A stretch of DNA of 64,000 bases from Plecoglossus altivelis (taxonomy: Eukaryota > Chordata > Actinopteri > Osmeriformes > Plecoglossidae), in contig BROE01000005.1 of the NCBI GenBank assembly GCA_036571765.1, forward strand, positions 6,865,614 through 6,929,613, given 5' to 3'. Below the pieces are notes generated by a model. That model was not told where the DNA came from. It was given only the letters and a program-made list of their open reading frames with translations, and ran no database searches. Shown in pieces: positions 48,201 to 61,667 of this stretch (positions are counted from its first letter, which is position 1; each line of letters begins with the position of its first letter). A program made the position numbers and the translations under genes.

Positions 48201-51200
48201 AGTCTTACTGTTAGACTGTTACATAAACAGCAGAGTAAGTATGCAACCAGCACAGTTTGAAAATCCTCTCACAGGAAGACATACCATTTCTTATTGGTTG
48301 GGGGTCTAGGGGGTTTGCCCTTGCTCTTCTTTGGTGTGGTGGTGGTGCTGTTTATAGGGACAGTCAGGGAGTGAATGACCACTCTAGCCAATCGAATCCC
48401 ACCCAAAACAGTCAGCTGATCCATGCTCAGCCCTGGGTCGCTAGTTCCTGGTGTCTGCTCCGGTTCAGAATCCAAGCTGAACAGAGAAAGTTAAAAGTGA
48501 ATCCTGTTCAAAAACTCCACTGAAGAGACATTTTTATAACATGAACAGACATGTATAAATACAGTATACGAGGAGAGCCGACCCTCTGGTAAGCGTGGGA
48601 CCAGGAGGCCTCTGCAGGTCCTCTGCTCCTCCCAGCGGACCCTGACTCTTCAGGGACAGATCCGCAGGGGAGTCCCTTAGGATGCTGTCAGGACACTAAA
48701 GGACAAACAGAAAGTCACACCATCCACACATATAGCAGACGAGACGCCTTTTCCAAAGGTGTTCTTGCTTAACTGTGTTGGAGGCACAGTACTAATTACT
48801 CACAAGAGTCTTGTAGAACAAGTTCTCCAGGAGGCTGTGGTCATACTGCGGGTCGTTAAGCTCACTGTCTCCACACACACTGCTGTGTCCCGACAGAGAA
48901 GCTGGGGGAGAGCCTTGTCCGTCCCACGGAGGAAGGCTGGAGCCGTCCAAACTGACCACAAGGACAAAGAAAATGAAACCCAACATCCATAGCAATGCTA
49001 AACATTTGGCTCAAATTCAACGGTAAATGCTACGTAGCCTGTAAGCCCAACGTGGTTTGAAAGGAGTGCACTACCTGCCGAGTAGGAGGTCCACAACTTT
49101 GTTCTCGGAGTCAGCATGAGCACAGTCTGAGATCAGACAGTCAGAGGACACAGGAAGAGGGGGGGACTGCAGGAGACCAGAGTCAGAGTGGAGGATGTTC
49201 TGAAGCAAGCTTCCACACGGCGGAAGACATGGCCTGGAGACATTTTATAAATACTTTTGAAGTTACCACTAAAGTGTTAATATGGGATACATGCTCTGCT
49301 AGAGGTTGATTACTCACATTCGTGGGGATATCACATTGCCCTCCGGGAGAGGCAGGGGAGTGTCTTTCAAAGCCATTTCAGAGTCCAAGTCAGTTTTTAA
49401 TGCTGAGACCACCATTGCATTTCTGAGTTTGCTTCCACGCTCCAGAAGAACTGGGAAATGACCAATCATAAAAACATGCATTCTCACACAAACAAACAAT
49501 GATAAGATCTGTTTGTCCTTCTCGGGTGAGCATGATTTCTCTGGACCAACCTGAAAGGATGTCATTGGAGGTCTGGCTGTTGTGGGGCTCCAGGATTGTG
49601 GACTTGCCGTCTCTGTGGCCTTGCAGAGACCGAGCTGACGTGGGCATCTGGTTCTCCAAAGAAACCTCCGTTCTCTGATCCCCCTGGGCACTCTGGAAGA
49701 ACAAGTGGTCTCTCCCTCTAAAACAGAGTTGGAAACAGTTTGATACTCATCATCTGACTGAAGAAGCTCCAGATGTACACGTAGTACAAAGGTATAAATA
49801 CGGTATTACAACCACAAACATATGTTAGAGATGAACATTTAGCCAACACACACAAGCAAGCATCAGAGAAAGGTCAGCCTGTAGAAATCGGACAGAGTAG
49901 TTGATTGGCCCACCGAGGTGTGTTGACAGAGCAGCTTCCTACTGAGGCTTTTCCCATGTTGGCAGAGAGAGGCCTGGATAGAGAGGGCACCACTAGCGAG
50001 TGGGGCTGGGCTGCCCTGGCTGTCAGACCATTCACAAACACAGGCACTGTTTCAATGCTCATATCTGTGGTAGGGCTGCTGCTCTCATACGATTCTGTCA
50101 GGGCCTCCAGAGCGAGTGATACCTAGAAAAAAAGAGTTTCATCCCATAACCAAATAAAGTAAATTATAGGAAGTAAACCAAGTAAATTCTTTACTGATGT
50201 TCCATTGCATACATTTTAATAATGCACTCTTACCTGTAACTCGCCTAACTTCTCAGATGTTGGGGACACTAAGGTATAGAAACCATTGATGGCGTGTGAT
50301 AGAGAAAGCTGAGATATCCCTGTGACCTGAGCACGCGCTATCGGCAGATGGTCTGGCTTGGTGACCACCTCCAGCATGAGCGAGCCCATATCTGCAGGTC
50401 AACCAAAAAGCTAACATGTCAGTAAAAACAATTAGCCAGTTTAAATGGTAATGAGTGTGTGTCTGTCTGTCATGTAACCTATAAATGACATTACCAGTCA
50501 TGTATGACGTAAACTGTTTTGGCCCACAGCGTATGGGAAAGCGAGCGGTAGACTTGACCGACGTCTGAGTCGTTTGCGATCCATTCCTCGGACGGAAGTG
50601 TGTCCCATTTGACGACTCTCCCCACCAGCGCAATCTCACGAATGTATCGGCAGGTGGCTTCGGGATTGTCCAGAGTATTCTGCTCACTGTCACCCTCAGA
50701 AAACACCTGAGCTGCCCCTCGACCAGGGGAGGGAGGCTGGTGGATGGCGACACGTCACTGGGGACTTGAGAGCAGACTGATCAATAATGGGAAACATTAC
50801 TCCTCCAGGCACAGGGAAACAATGTACACACACACACACACACACACAGGTTCGCGTTTCATTATCATCGCATGATACTCACGTTCATAAACATGAAGAG
50901 GTTTCACTATCAAGCTAGCACACACTGCAGTTCGAGTTTAAAGCAGACACCTTGTAGCTAACATGGCTAGCTAATTACTTCCTTAAGCATGTGTAGCAAA
51001 ACAAAGCTAACTTCATCTTACAAGCAATTAGCAGTTAGCTACTTACTATAGTTAGCTAGCCTAAATGCAAAGTGGACAAAGACAAAATGTTATTACCTTG
51101 CTGGTGGTCAGTTAACCAAGCAACATGCAAACTGCTGTACAGCTAGCCTGTCCAGAGCAGTACTAGTAGCAGCATTAACTACAAGCTGAAATTGACAAGT

Positions 51201-51283
51201 CCGATGATGACAACAAAGTCAATCTGATTACCTTTCCGCCTGTTGCTTCCAGCTTTGGTAGATTTCACTTTTCTGTTCTTCAT
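39210..51283 (-). CDS. c2cd3: C2 domain-containing protein 3, centriolar elongation factor
   Basis: A large gene of about 34 coding exons, from the ATG at 51283 (exon 51283-51232) to TAG at 39210. Exon 2 (50764-50495) encodes SPSTSLPPLVEGQLRCFL and RCGPKQFTSYMTD. Other anchors are the DPQYDHSLLENLFY exon near 48.8 kb, the C2 core FPVHFNGATVEQWW near 47.9 kb, LPLHQFYMSFR near 46.7 kb, SYMPVIDVFSGS near 46.4 kb, ATVWGEADCYVQYSFP analogue near 46.1 kb, CRYYYPNVRDQMVARG near 45.5 kb, VGGLELSINFAHHADRERV at 44.2 kb, ERVIGFASVDLSPLLSGFQ near 42.6 kb, an acidic exon at 40.5-41.35 kb, and the final exon ending EETKRIAKIFASHFSENH. C2CD3 sits at the distal end of centrioles and is needed for distal appendages and cilia; human mutations cause oral-facial-digital syndrome. 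Several C2 domains follow one another. I did not fix every exon border to the base. Confidence 0.95.
39570..39605. repeat. 18-bp tandem duplication in the last c2cd3 intron
   Basis: ACCAGTGACTGGCTGGA is repeated once, with one change, in the intron before the final c2cd3 exon. Confidence 0.8.
43146..43171. repeat. (CA)n microsatellite in a c2cd3 intron
   Basis: About 11 CA units directly upstream (on the minus strand, just before the acceptor side) of the exon at 43.0-43.15 kb. Confidence 0.85.
44920..45115. repeat. Degenerate minisatellite in a c2cd3 intron
   Basis: Several diverged units containing gagaccttgtaag/gtattag-type blocks and GA runs follow one another in the intron between the exons at 44.64-44.92 and 45.12-45.25 kb. 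Confidence 0.6.
45307..45381. repeat. (GT)n microsatellite in a c2cd3 intron
   Basis: Interrupted GT repeats with TAGTGTG variants. Confidence 0.9.
48156..48227. repeat. 24-bp tandem repeat, three copies, in a c2cd3 intron
   Basis: The unit CTTACTGTTAGACTGTTACA plus AGT occurs three times with one or two changes per copy, in the intron between the exons at 48.0-48.1 and 48.29-48.48 kb. Confidence 0.85.
50825..50849. repeat. (CA)n microsatellite in c2cd3 intron 1
   Basis: About 12 CA units a short distance upstream of c2cd3 exon 2. Confidence 0.85.
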
Positions 51284-52162
51284 TCCTTTTTAAGTTAGAG
51301 TGTGCGGTTATCTAGACTAGCCAACCAGCTAACTACATGGTGTCACTGTGCATCTGCAAGCTATCCGCTTAATATTGCGAAGACAGCGCGCAAAACGGTC
51401 TCCAAAGCAACAACGCTATGCGTCCTTTGTATCCCGCCTCCGAAAAAACGACTTCCTCAGCGTGCTGTATAACGTATGTTCACCGCTTCCTTCCACCAGT
51501 AGAGGGCAGCATCAGTCTTATTTAATGAGCTCACATGGACCTATATACAGGCTCACCTACTTTCCCCACTGTCGTTGCGTCATTTTACCATAACTGTCAT
51601 ATAAGTCCAGCTTTTAAAAATACCAAGAAGGTCTGTTTTTAAACATATTTATTTGTCAGATATTTCCGTAAAGCAATAAATTCATCTTCACTGCAATTTT
51701 TTGTGACAGTAACTTATTTATTTATTTTGCTAATATTTATCCAGGTGAGGATTTGTCCTTCAAAAAGAGGCAGTTTGTATGACTGTTAAGTGATTATTGC
51801 CTAGCTACAGGGACCTCAGCAGCCATGTATGTTTTGGCTAACACAAGGAGTTTCAAGGGCGAATACTTATCCCTACTGTGCACATTAAACCAAATGCCTC
51901 TGGAACTGACAACTACTAGTTTCTTACAGCAGTCTGATGTCAGAAGGGTCAACTTTCAGATCCAAAACACATTTCCTCTATTGTCTTCTCCATGTGAGTC
52001 CAAGTGGATCGCACACAAGGAAGACAACTTGCATTCATCGTTACATTTAGTGTGGAATGGGATTTGTGTCCATTAACTACAAATAACATCACTCTACTCT
52101 TCAGAAGCAGCCATGAGCTGTAGCATTTCTGCATTATATGTCTCTTCTGTTTTTCCTGTGCT

Positions 52163-52222
52163 CCTGTGTGTGTGTGTGTGTCCTGTGTGTGTGTGTGTGT
52201 GTGAGTGTGTGTGAGTGTATGT
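52163..52222. repeat. (GT)n microsatellite
   Basis: GT repeats with short interruptions in the c2cd3-p4ha3 spacer. Confidence 0.9.
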
Positions 52223-52995
52223 GTACACACAGGAGCTCGTGGAAATACATCCCTACAAGCAAGGAGACATTATCGCTCCAACTCTCTCTCACCCACCATT
52301 GTCAATCAAGTCCCAGCCCGTCCAAACATTTACACACACAGGGAATCCCCTTGGAGCCTCCAGTTCCAACAGTATGTGTCGGCACGCTTCACTCTCCCCT
52401 CGCTCCTCAAAGACACACTGTGAAAACTGGCACCGTCTCTACTTTGGTTCTGACCTACTTTGAGGCATCTTCGAGTGGTATGCATACAATCCACGTTTGT
52501 AGTACGAGGTCCAGACAGCAGCAGCATTGCAGACTTGTTCAAAATCATCTGGGGTACCGTGCATGATTAGTCAGACCTTGCAAACAGTTATGACAGGTCT
52601 GACTCATCACTGACCCATTAGATTCAAGATAGTGATTAACACATGGTTTACTGTCTTCAACAAGGGGGGGATACAATTTATACAGTACCTTTTCCATATA
52701 CTTTAATTGGGAGACATTTGCTGAGTTCCCTTAGAAAGTCTCTGATTACGATCAGTGGTGTTCCAATCAGCTCACTGTGCAAAAGCAAAGAGTGTCCCAC
52801 CGTTTCAGTGCATTAGTTTTCAAGGGGCTGCATTATATCTTTTTTTTTTTTTTTTTTTCAAACTGACACCGGAGGCAAACAGCCTTGCAGACTTAACTGA
52901 AACCAGTCCAGTGTGCTAGAGCAGAGGCCTCTCTCCCTCTGCAGGGACGGGTAGCGGGAGCCGTGCTCCCTGCCTCTGGGGCTGATTGCCAAATG

Positions 52996-53033
52996 CCCCC
53001 CTGCCCTCCCACCCCACCCTCGCCCCCCATCCC
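52996..53033 (-). other. Potential G-quadruplex tract downstream of p4ha3
   Basis: On the minus strand this is a series of at least six G-runs of three to six bases, separated by one to three bases. It lies about 250 bases after the p4ha3 stop, on the p4ha3 sense strand, within a wider tract that is almost pure pyrimidine on the plus strand. Folding is predicted from composition only. Confidence 0.45.
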
Positions 53034-53281
53034 AAAGTCAACTCAACCTCCTGCCATTCCAGCCCCCCAAACACCACCCCCCTCCACCATCCCTTGCTCC
53101 CCTGGGCCTGAAGCTCCAATCACAGACCTGCAGCCTCCCACCTCTCTCCCTTTCCCTCTTCCCCTTCCCTCACTTTCTCTGGATCTGGCGCCCCCCTTCC
53201 TCTAAGCCTGTGATTGCACCACTCCATTGTGGAGTCTGTCTCTTGTACTCCAAGCGGTCCCGGCTGCTGTTTCCAGTGTCT

Positions 53282-56200
53282 TCATTCTTCTGGGTTAGTA
53301 CTGCAGCGTCGCTGGAACTCCTGCCCATACTCGTGGATCCATTTGTTAGCCACTGGAACATACATTTAGCATTTAGTGTCATGGATATAAGCCCAAATCT
53401 TTTCCCTTTTCTAAAATGCATTAAGAACTCACATGCAAAGACTTGAAGCAACTGGTTCTTATTATACAACCACAGCGGTGCCTAATATACTGTATCTCTC
53501 TTTCCCTAAGAATAGTGTCCTTGACAGTAGCATCCAGGAGGGAGTTAAGTGATGTGGAATGGGGGCCGACCGCACATGTTTGACATCCATCCACGGCACA
53601 CAGTGTTTGACCAGCTCTCTATCATCCCTCCTGCATCTCCCTAATGTGACACAGATGTGGCCCCAACCCACAGTCAGCCTCTGACTCCACTCTGACAGAG
53701 GCAGCTGGACTCTGATTTAGAGTACTGGAGACTCCTTTAGCTTCTTTAAAAATGCATCATAAATGAACGTACAAATAACATATAGCCATATACTGTCACA
53801 CTGTATACATTACACATACTGTCACACAAACTGTGAATTCTAAGTCAAGCTGTACATTATTTATGTTAACTTGAGAACTTGCACTGTAACATGCACACTA
53901 ATTCTTGATTGTCTCCTTGGTAAATATTTATCAGTCTTACCCCACTTGTCTCCAATAAGGACAGGACAGCCAGCGTGAAGGGTGTCACCGTCGCCTCGGC
54001 CGTTTCTATGGAGATTCCACCAGAAGAGGGCAGCATTCTGAAACACCAGACATAGGCGCGTTTGTTGCCTCCAAAATATAAAAACAAATATCTTGCCTAG
54101 ATTGTGTGTGGTCCTATCCTCTAGTGCAGACCTGAATCCACAAAGAAAGAATGAGAACGTTCTTGTTTTTCTAATACTTGGGCAGAAAATGAAACTTCAC
54201 CAACTAAGATTTGAAAGTTAAACCCAGGTGAGGATCTGGCCAATTTCAACATTTCTTAATCCAAACTCCCTTACTCGCATTTCTCTTTACACCACTGTAT
54301 AACTGTCAGCAGAGGCCACAAGAGATTCTAGAAACAGTATTATGTTAAAGAATAACTTACCCTTTCAGGAGGAGTTCTTATCCTTAACAGTTTGACAGTT
54401 TGACATTTAACATGTTCGGAGCCCTTTCTAGCAGTTTCAGTGTGAAAACAAAAGATGATGAAATGTTGGATATATTTACCTGCACAACAGAAACACTGAA
54501 GTTAGCGTAGATGAAGACCGTGGAGCCCCCTGCGTCAACAGAGCTGAGCTGGGTGATGACAACAGTCTCTCAAAGGTTTGTTTAGCCATGTTTGTGCACC
54601 TTTAAAGCCATTTGGTATACTGGTGGAATTTGTCCACACCTAACAAACTAACAGTCTAATCTATACTTCACTCTGGAAAGTTGAACTTGGGCTAAATTCT
54701 GTTTTCTGGGGCAGTTATCGAACACACAGCAAAGGCAATTCATGTTGACATGGCAGAATAAGAAGTTGCCTTACATAGATCATAAACGTAGCCACTCGAT
54801 TCCCGGTTTTCAGCTTAAACAGGGGACTTGATGCTGACTGGAGACATGGAGGAAAAGGAGGCCAAGAAACATAGGTGAGAGCACAGTCAAAGTAGCTAGA
54901 ATGAGCGTGTAAGGAGACTCAAATATGGACAAAACAGCTGACAGATGTACTTACTGTAGCATGATCAAAGTGAGGTTCATAATGGCCTCCAATCCCATAG
55001 TTGACCACCTGGAGGTACTCTCCATGCGGAGGCTGGACGTTCAGCCCAGTGAGCATTGAGATGCGCTGGTCCAGTTTCCTCACAATAGGGTGAGCTGTGT
55101 CCTTTAACCATGCACTGAAAGACCAAGTCAAAATTCCCCTCATAGTTCTAGTCATATCTCAGATTCTGATTACATCGTTGCAACATAAAGGGGGATGTAA
55201 ATTTGTGTTGCAGTAAATGTTATACACCATAAAGTTGATTTAGGCTGAGAGTATTGTTTATTGAGTTGCAACACTGTGGTAGCTTTGCTCAGCAGGTGTG
55301 ATTTTACTGCTCCTTTTGACTGTAATGAGACGGAACAGTGAAGAGATAGCCATTTCAGTTTGTAATAAAGCTGCTGCTACAAGCCAGAGATGCTGCAGTA
55401 AATTAAGTTGTGGCTCTTATTATTAACTATGCGTCCCTGTTGGTCCGTCCTGTAGAACGTGCTCATGTACTGTGGTGTTGCTCATCATACCTCTTGCTGA
55501 TACGATACTCAGCTGTTGCCTGTTCCTCTCCTGATGCCACCACAGACCTCCTTAACTTGAGTCATACGATGATAGAAGACACTCATCATTTTGACTTGCA
55601 TGTTAGTCATCTCACATAAGCAGTCAACTTCTAGGATCCCGGTCCAAGCGATTATATTCATCTTTAAAACAAACATTTTAACGCAAGAGAACAACTTTGC
55701 GCGTTTTTAAATGTTGGCGAAACTAAGCGTTCAGTCACCAAAGCCATGATGGAAATACTTTACTGGCCTTCCTATGTACAAACCCCCTCTTGAATTACAC
55801 AGAATAGAATAGAGAGCCAATACAGCTCTGAGGCTAGACAACTAATACAGGAATGGCTGGGAACTGACAGCAGGATAAAATACCAAGCTAAAGGCAGAGA
55901 GAGCATGCATGCACTGCGTTCCACATGACTAACAGTTTGGGCCTGTTTCTAATCAACGCACCAGAACACCATCAAATGTCAGCTTCATTACGAAATAAGT
56001 GGTAGGATTTCCATGTAAGGAAAGTGTGGAAAATCTATTGACGGTTGCCAAAACCTCAGATAAGCAATAAGACATTATTTGGTTTACCACTTCTTGCCAG
56101 ACTAATTGAGTCAGCACAAAGTGTCTCCACTACAAATACAATTCTCCTTTCAATGCTGCCAGGATATACATATCATATTATCTGTAAATTGTGAGGAAAT

Positions 56201-59200
56201 TTGTTTGTTTGTTGCCTTCGAGCCCTGTTAATTGAGCAGTCTTAGAAGCCATACCAAGGACTCTACAGCACAGTATATCCTGCGTTGTATTATGCTCTGT
56301 GTTCAATTATTGGAACCTTGACAACTATTTCTTCAAAGGTTGTTTGATGTTGGAGATGTCTCAACATCCAGACAGAAATCAGACCAACGCACATGAGCAA
56401 GAGACCAAATGAAAGTAATCTTGGTTGATAAAAGTTTTTAGTTGGGCATTTCAATGTAATAGACAAAGAGAGAGAGAGCCTCTCTTTGAAACTTAACAAC
56501 TTGTTAAATCATGCAGGGTAGAAAAAACCTGGAAATCTTTCACCAAAACCTTCCATCATGACTTGGAGCAGGGTAGTGTAAGGGGCCAGACCACTGGAGA
56601 AAACTATGATGGGAAACTTCCGAAAATAACTAACTCTAGCAGAGCCATGACTGCCAGTGCCTAGTCAGTATGCACACTCACTCTACAGCTAAACCTTTGC
56701 AGATGTCATTAACACCAAATAGAAGAGGTATCCCCAGTCTCAATATAATCCTAATAGTTCACAAAATGAAGCTTGTTACAATAGGTTACATTGTCGTTAT
56801 CGTGGCTGCAGTTACTGACCCCAGGATGTGCATGGAGCTTGATGTTGTCACCCTCGGTGTCAGTGATGAAGCTGTGGTAGAGGACAACGAACGGCTGGAG
56901 GCTGAGAACCTCTCGTTTGACTGGCTTCAGCAACAGTCCCGGACTGCCATTGGTGAAGTAGTCACAGAACAGGTCAGGGTTCTCATAGTGCTTAGGCTGC
57001 GGGAGGAAAGAGCATCTGAAGTCATTTATTGAAACCAGAACAGCGAGAAAGCATTGGTAATTTTATTTGCCCTCACAGAACTTGTTTTGAATGTTCTTCC
57101 CTCCTTGCAAGCTAGTATAAGAATGAAGCCAACTCTTAGCTTGTTCTGCAAAATCGCAACAGTTTTGCATGACATTTCAGTCAACATATGATTTAAAAGC
57201 CAGCAATTGTCACTTTGAACATGGCATTCAGATACAGACACGCCACTATAGCTGTGGCATAATATTATGACTGCTGATGAAAACTGTACCTGATGACCTT
57301 GTGTCTGGCACAGTCTCTCGTACGCGTTCCTCGTCCTGAGATAAGTGGTGTTGGGCCTCTTCAACACTCCATCTGAATCCTGTAACTGGGGACTTTCAAC
57401 TAGCAGCCTCTCGTACTTCTCCACATTCTGTAGAACTCTGCCATTTAAGGGATCTGAATGGCCAAGGAATATGTAAATATTATTCACACAGTCATCACAT
57501 ACTCCCTCTGTACAGTCCTGAATCAACGTGCAGTATATATATATATGTATATAAGCATCACAGATGTGGTCCCAGTTTCTTACTTCACAGTAAACACATT
57601 GCATTCAGTGTCTACATGACATTAATCCTATTCAGGATATAGGCAATAGGAAGCTGGCTGATAGAGTGGGCCGAGAGGCAGTTGGTACTAGCTAGATTCA
57701 AAATTATACATTTCTTGGATTGATGTGTGAAGCAGATGTCCAAACTAAATCCAGTTGGTGGAATTCCATGCTATGGTTTAGTAGTAGGATAACTTGACTG
57801 GAAAGTATTACCGTGGTGAAGCAACTCCTGAGAGAGACTAAGTGCATAGGTCACGTTTCCCGTCTGAGAAAACAAATGGAAAGGATTGCTCTCATCCGTA
57901 CAAACTGTCTGTGGTGTCTCCGGTATTGTAATACGACACCGTGTCACTACAGGGTATGAAACACACCTTAAAGTGTGAGAAAGCCAGATGGTCCAGAGCG
58001 TCTTCCAGGGTGCCCTCGTTCTCTGGGCTCCACTTCCCTCCTGGCCCCCGGAACAGGCGGACAGACTCCTCCAACCACTGGACAGAGTGGTAGTAATCTT
58101 CCTGCTCATAGGCTACCTGAAATCACACCGGCCAATGACACGTAGCTATATATCCACAGACTCATCTGTGCAGCCAAGGCTGGCGACTTCTGTATGTGTC
58201 TGCTTACTTTACTACAGAGGAATACATGTCAACAATTTTCTAATCCAAGGTATTTCTCATTAGATACTTCTTATGCTGAAAGGCAGGATTGGTGCATTTT
58301 GCAAAACTAGCAATTTTGGCTTCCCACCACACCCCCTTCTATTCAAAGCCACTCCTTCTAAACACATAAACTCATTGGCTGGCTACTGCTAGAAGGTAGA
58401 CAGACAGACAGACAGACAGACAGAAGGACAAGTAAGCCAACCAATTGATGACAATCATTAAGTTCTGTCCAAAGTAAATGATAGGTCGTATCTATTACAG
58501 TCCTGTGAGCCAACAGATTCCCAAAGTTATGTGTATTTACCTAATATGACAAAAAGTGCATCTCAATTACATAACTGACCCTGCTTTCTAGTTACTGTTA
58601 CTTTGAATTCCCATCTAAAAATGAGCATGGAAACTGGGTTTGGAAGAGACTTATACAAGAGATTTTTTTGTTTACATTCACAAAACAATTCTCGTTGAAA
58701 CATAACAAAACTGTGAGGGAACCTCAAGAGCTTTGTTAGAGCATAAGTGAGTCATCTGTCAGGCCGAATCACGTTTTTGTTGTTACAAGGATGTGATTCT
58801 CATGTCTGTAGTTTCGGACTTGCCCTAACTCATAGCTCTCCAAAACGTGGATAATGACAGAACATGGACCTGGAACCACTGGTTTTAAACAACTATAAAA
58901 TTGCCGCAACAGGCTGTAACTGCTCGTCTAGATGACTACACCCTTAAAAAAGCCTCTGTAGGTGCAAAACGAACTCTTGTGGATTCTCCTGCTGAAGTGA
59001 AGAGGGTATTTTCACACTCTCACTATGACTTCCTTAGAGAAGGATGATGTCTTTTCCATGACATTAGTATCCTTCCCACACAGTGTCTCTACTTTATGTA
59101 TCATCACTGTAGTTAGACAGCTGGGTTTATTGTGGGAAGTGACTCAAAGCTGGAGTGTTTTTTACCCGTTCTGAAAGAGGGAACACTCTGGTCATCCCAA

Positions 59201-60495
59201 GAATCCCCTGACGCACAAAGGAGGAATTCAGTGGCAACTGAGAAAGGCAGATGGGAACTAAAGTTTTATAGTCTTCTATGGATGGAATATTAATTAGACC
59301 TATTCTCACTGCGTTCCCGTGAACTTATATGCCTCCTGTTGCAGACCTCATTCCCCTACTCTCCAACTGACAGGTCAGAGGAGAACACAAGCACAAACAC
59401 ACCCACCGACCCACACACACACACACACTGAGGTTAGGTTACCTTTCCGACTAGAAAGCAGTCGTCTCCAGAGAGTGGGATTGAAACTGGTGGACTGTAG
59501 ATGTTAATAGGGTTGCCATTCGTCCCCCTCTGGAAGTGGCCCCTCACCAGCCCCCCCACCTGAAGATCATACACATCCTGCAGCCTCATCAGACCTCTAG
59601 CTGCCCCGTACAGGTCCTCCAGTTTGGGCAAGATGGCCTCTTCCTCCTCGTAACCTGACCTGAGGGCTGAAACACCAGCAGAAAATCACAAAGCATGAGA
59701 AGGTGGGGCGCTGACAGGTCTGGGCAAAGGGGGGGAGGAGGAAGGGGGGGGAGGGGCAGACCCCCGTAAAACCTGTGTCCTAGGTCATCTCAGTTACCAC
59801 AACCACATGTGCATTTGGGAGAGCAGTAAAAACCTTGGGTGTTCTCATTGGCCTCTTCACTGTAAACCACGTTCTGCCACTCAGACTGTAAGCGCTTGAT
59901 CAGAGTAAACGCCACCAGTGGGTTTGACATCGATGCTGCTGCTCCATTGTACACTTCTTTATGCATGTGAGACACTTTTGAATAGAACCTGGGAAAATAA
60001 TTACGTTTATAAATGAGTCTAGATAAGAAAACGTTGCCTACTCGTTGTAGCAATTGGTTTGCTACTGATAGGCTTCGAAGGTAAACGTTCAACACAAGTT
60101 ATAGTACTGTGTATGTTAAAGTTTGGAACTACAGTGCATACATTAATTGCAAAGTTTAAACAATAAGACTGACGCATTGGCGAATGAATGTATAAGAAAA
60201 TAATACTTAAATTGACAAGCATACAAAAAGCACGCGACTTCTTAAGGCGTCAATGACAGTTCTTAGATATTAAACAAACATGCTCCTGAATCTCACCTGA
60301 CACTCACCTTTTGATGTCGTCGAGTCTCTCTGACTCGTGCTCGATGTACGTTTGTAAATGACTTATGAGTTCTCTTTCAACATTTATGGCTTGCTTAATG
60401 TTCAGTAACGATGTGTACATTTCACCAAGAGACAACTGAATTGAAATTACACTGATAAATCCCCAAATATAGTAAAATGATTTGAAAAAAGGCAT
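53282..60495 (-). CDS. p4ha3: Prolyl 4-hydroxylase subunit alpha-3
   Basis: Thirteen exons: 60495-60308, 59988-59834, 59666-59443, 58116-57967, 57863-57812, 57453-57290, 56996-56820, 55555-55491, 55114-54955, 54837-54775, 54548-54480, 54037-53941 and 53352-53282. They join into 544 residues, the same length as human P4HA3. It is the catalytic subunit of the collagen prolyl 4-hydroxylase in the ER, partnered by protein disulfide isomerase. It hydroxylates X-Pro-Gly prolines using Fe(II), 2-oxoglutarate and ascorbate. A signal peptide is visible (MPFFKSFYYIWGFISVISIQ, residues 1-20). The peptide-substrate-binding TPR region is in the middle (DDCFLVGKVAYEQEDYYHSV). The double-stranded beta-helix has the iron ligands HFD (in HYEPHFDHAT) and the distal His in DTLHAGCP, followed by the 2-oxoglutarate Lys in DKWVANKW. 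The ATG at 60495 is chosen because the open frame above it has no other ATG. The alpha-3 identity also fits synteny with c2cd3. Confidence 0.96.
58399..58425. repeat. (CAGA)n microsatellite in a p4ha3 intron
   Basis: About six CAGA units in the large intron between exons 3 and 4. Confidence 0.9.
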
Positions 60496-61667
60496 TTTTG
60501 TTCGATAGTAACACAGCTTCACCACAACAGACTCCAGGTTCCCAGATATTGACTTCTCATTTCCATATAGTTCTGATTGTGAGCTAGTCGCTATTCTCTT
60601 TCAGGACTGTTGACCGAACATTGCGCCCTGTCCCTCCGCCTTGCAAAAATCAAAAATTCGTTACCAGCAAAGCGCATCGCTGTCCCTGATAAATTAGATC
60701 ACTTTTCACTATCACCAATAAAAGACAAATGTCACCAATATAATAATCAACTAAACTCGTCTACCAACTCAAATAGTTTTAGTCTGAAAAGTTATTTTTT
60801 ATCACATTTACCAAACTTTTCCACACTTCCTTTCCAATCGAATTAGGCGATTCATTTTAAGACCGTCATGAGGTTCACGTAACTGAAAACGCAACTCGCA
60901 ACTGAATTGATTCACGAAATTATTTTACTGAGAGCATCCTTTAATTGTTATCACATAGATTTAGGTTAAATTGTTGCGATCATACGAAAATTGGGATTAC
61001 AGTGACACCTATGGGTATTAAAAGATGACATTTCAAGCAAAGCAGTCTACACTGCCTGTACTGTAGGCCTACGAGGCTGCGACATAACCTGTTATAGCAA
61101 AATAATGACATTTTGCATTATTTCTGTGTACATACATTAATTAACGAACAATTAATTGCTTAATAAATCCATGGAAGTATTTAATCACTATCAAGGATAT
61201 TTTATTTGCATTCTCAGGCAGGAATAAAACAAGTCATGTTATAGGACAACTGCATTTAAAACGTCCTGAAATCGTCATTAATTGCCGCAATCAAAAATGC
61301 ATTATTCCAATACAGAAAGATGGAGTCTGGACTGTACATTGTAGACGACACAACTTGAGCACACAATTACAGCACAGCAGAAGCCAACATCTAATTTAGA
61401 TACAATATCATGCTGAGGAAGGTTTATATTCGGTTAACATTTGTGCAATTGCCCAGTTTTTTGTTGGTACAGATTTTAAGATACATGTGACAATCATGCT
61501 TGCTACAATGCTGCAATTCCCCTTTGGTTATTTATAAAGTACCATCACATTGTATAGTCATTTTGCTCACATTCCATTGTTGCTTTCTAACAATTACCAT
61601 CCAATTGTCTGTATGACAAGTCCAGATAGTGCAGACTAGAACCCAGGGAGGGAAGGCTAGGACACAG
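60496..61667. other. p4ha3 upstream region and odorant-receptor 3' flank
   Basis: AT-rich. The left part should carry the p4ha3 promoter and 5' UTR. An open frame at 60610-60846 on the plus strand has no family signature and was not called. No other feature was seen. Confidence 0.45.

Larger units (their letters stand above)
51284..53281. other. Intergenic between c2cd3 start and p4ha3 3' end
   Basis: The left end should hold the c2cd3 promoter and 5' UTR; no TATA box is evident. The rest contains a (GT)n tract near 52165-52220, a T run at 52840-52858, and a C-rich pyrimidine tract at 52995-53205 that probably belongs to the p4ha3 3' UTR or its flank. No coding exon was recognised. Confidence 0.5.

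Noticed and set aside
52138..52566. 142-codon plus-strand open frame
   Set aside because: It is driven by a (GT)n microsatellite translated as Val/Cys repeats, with no conserved features.
60610..60846. 78-codon open frame upstream of p4ha3
   Set aside because: It has no recognisable motif or splice context, overlaps the p4ha3 promoter region, and its length is unremarkable in AT-rich DNA.
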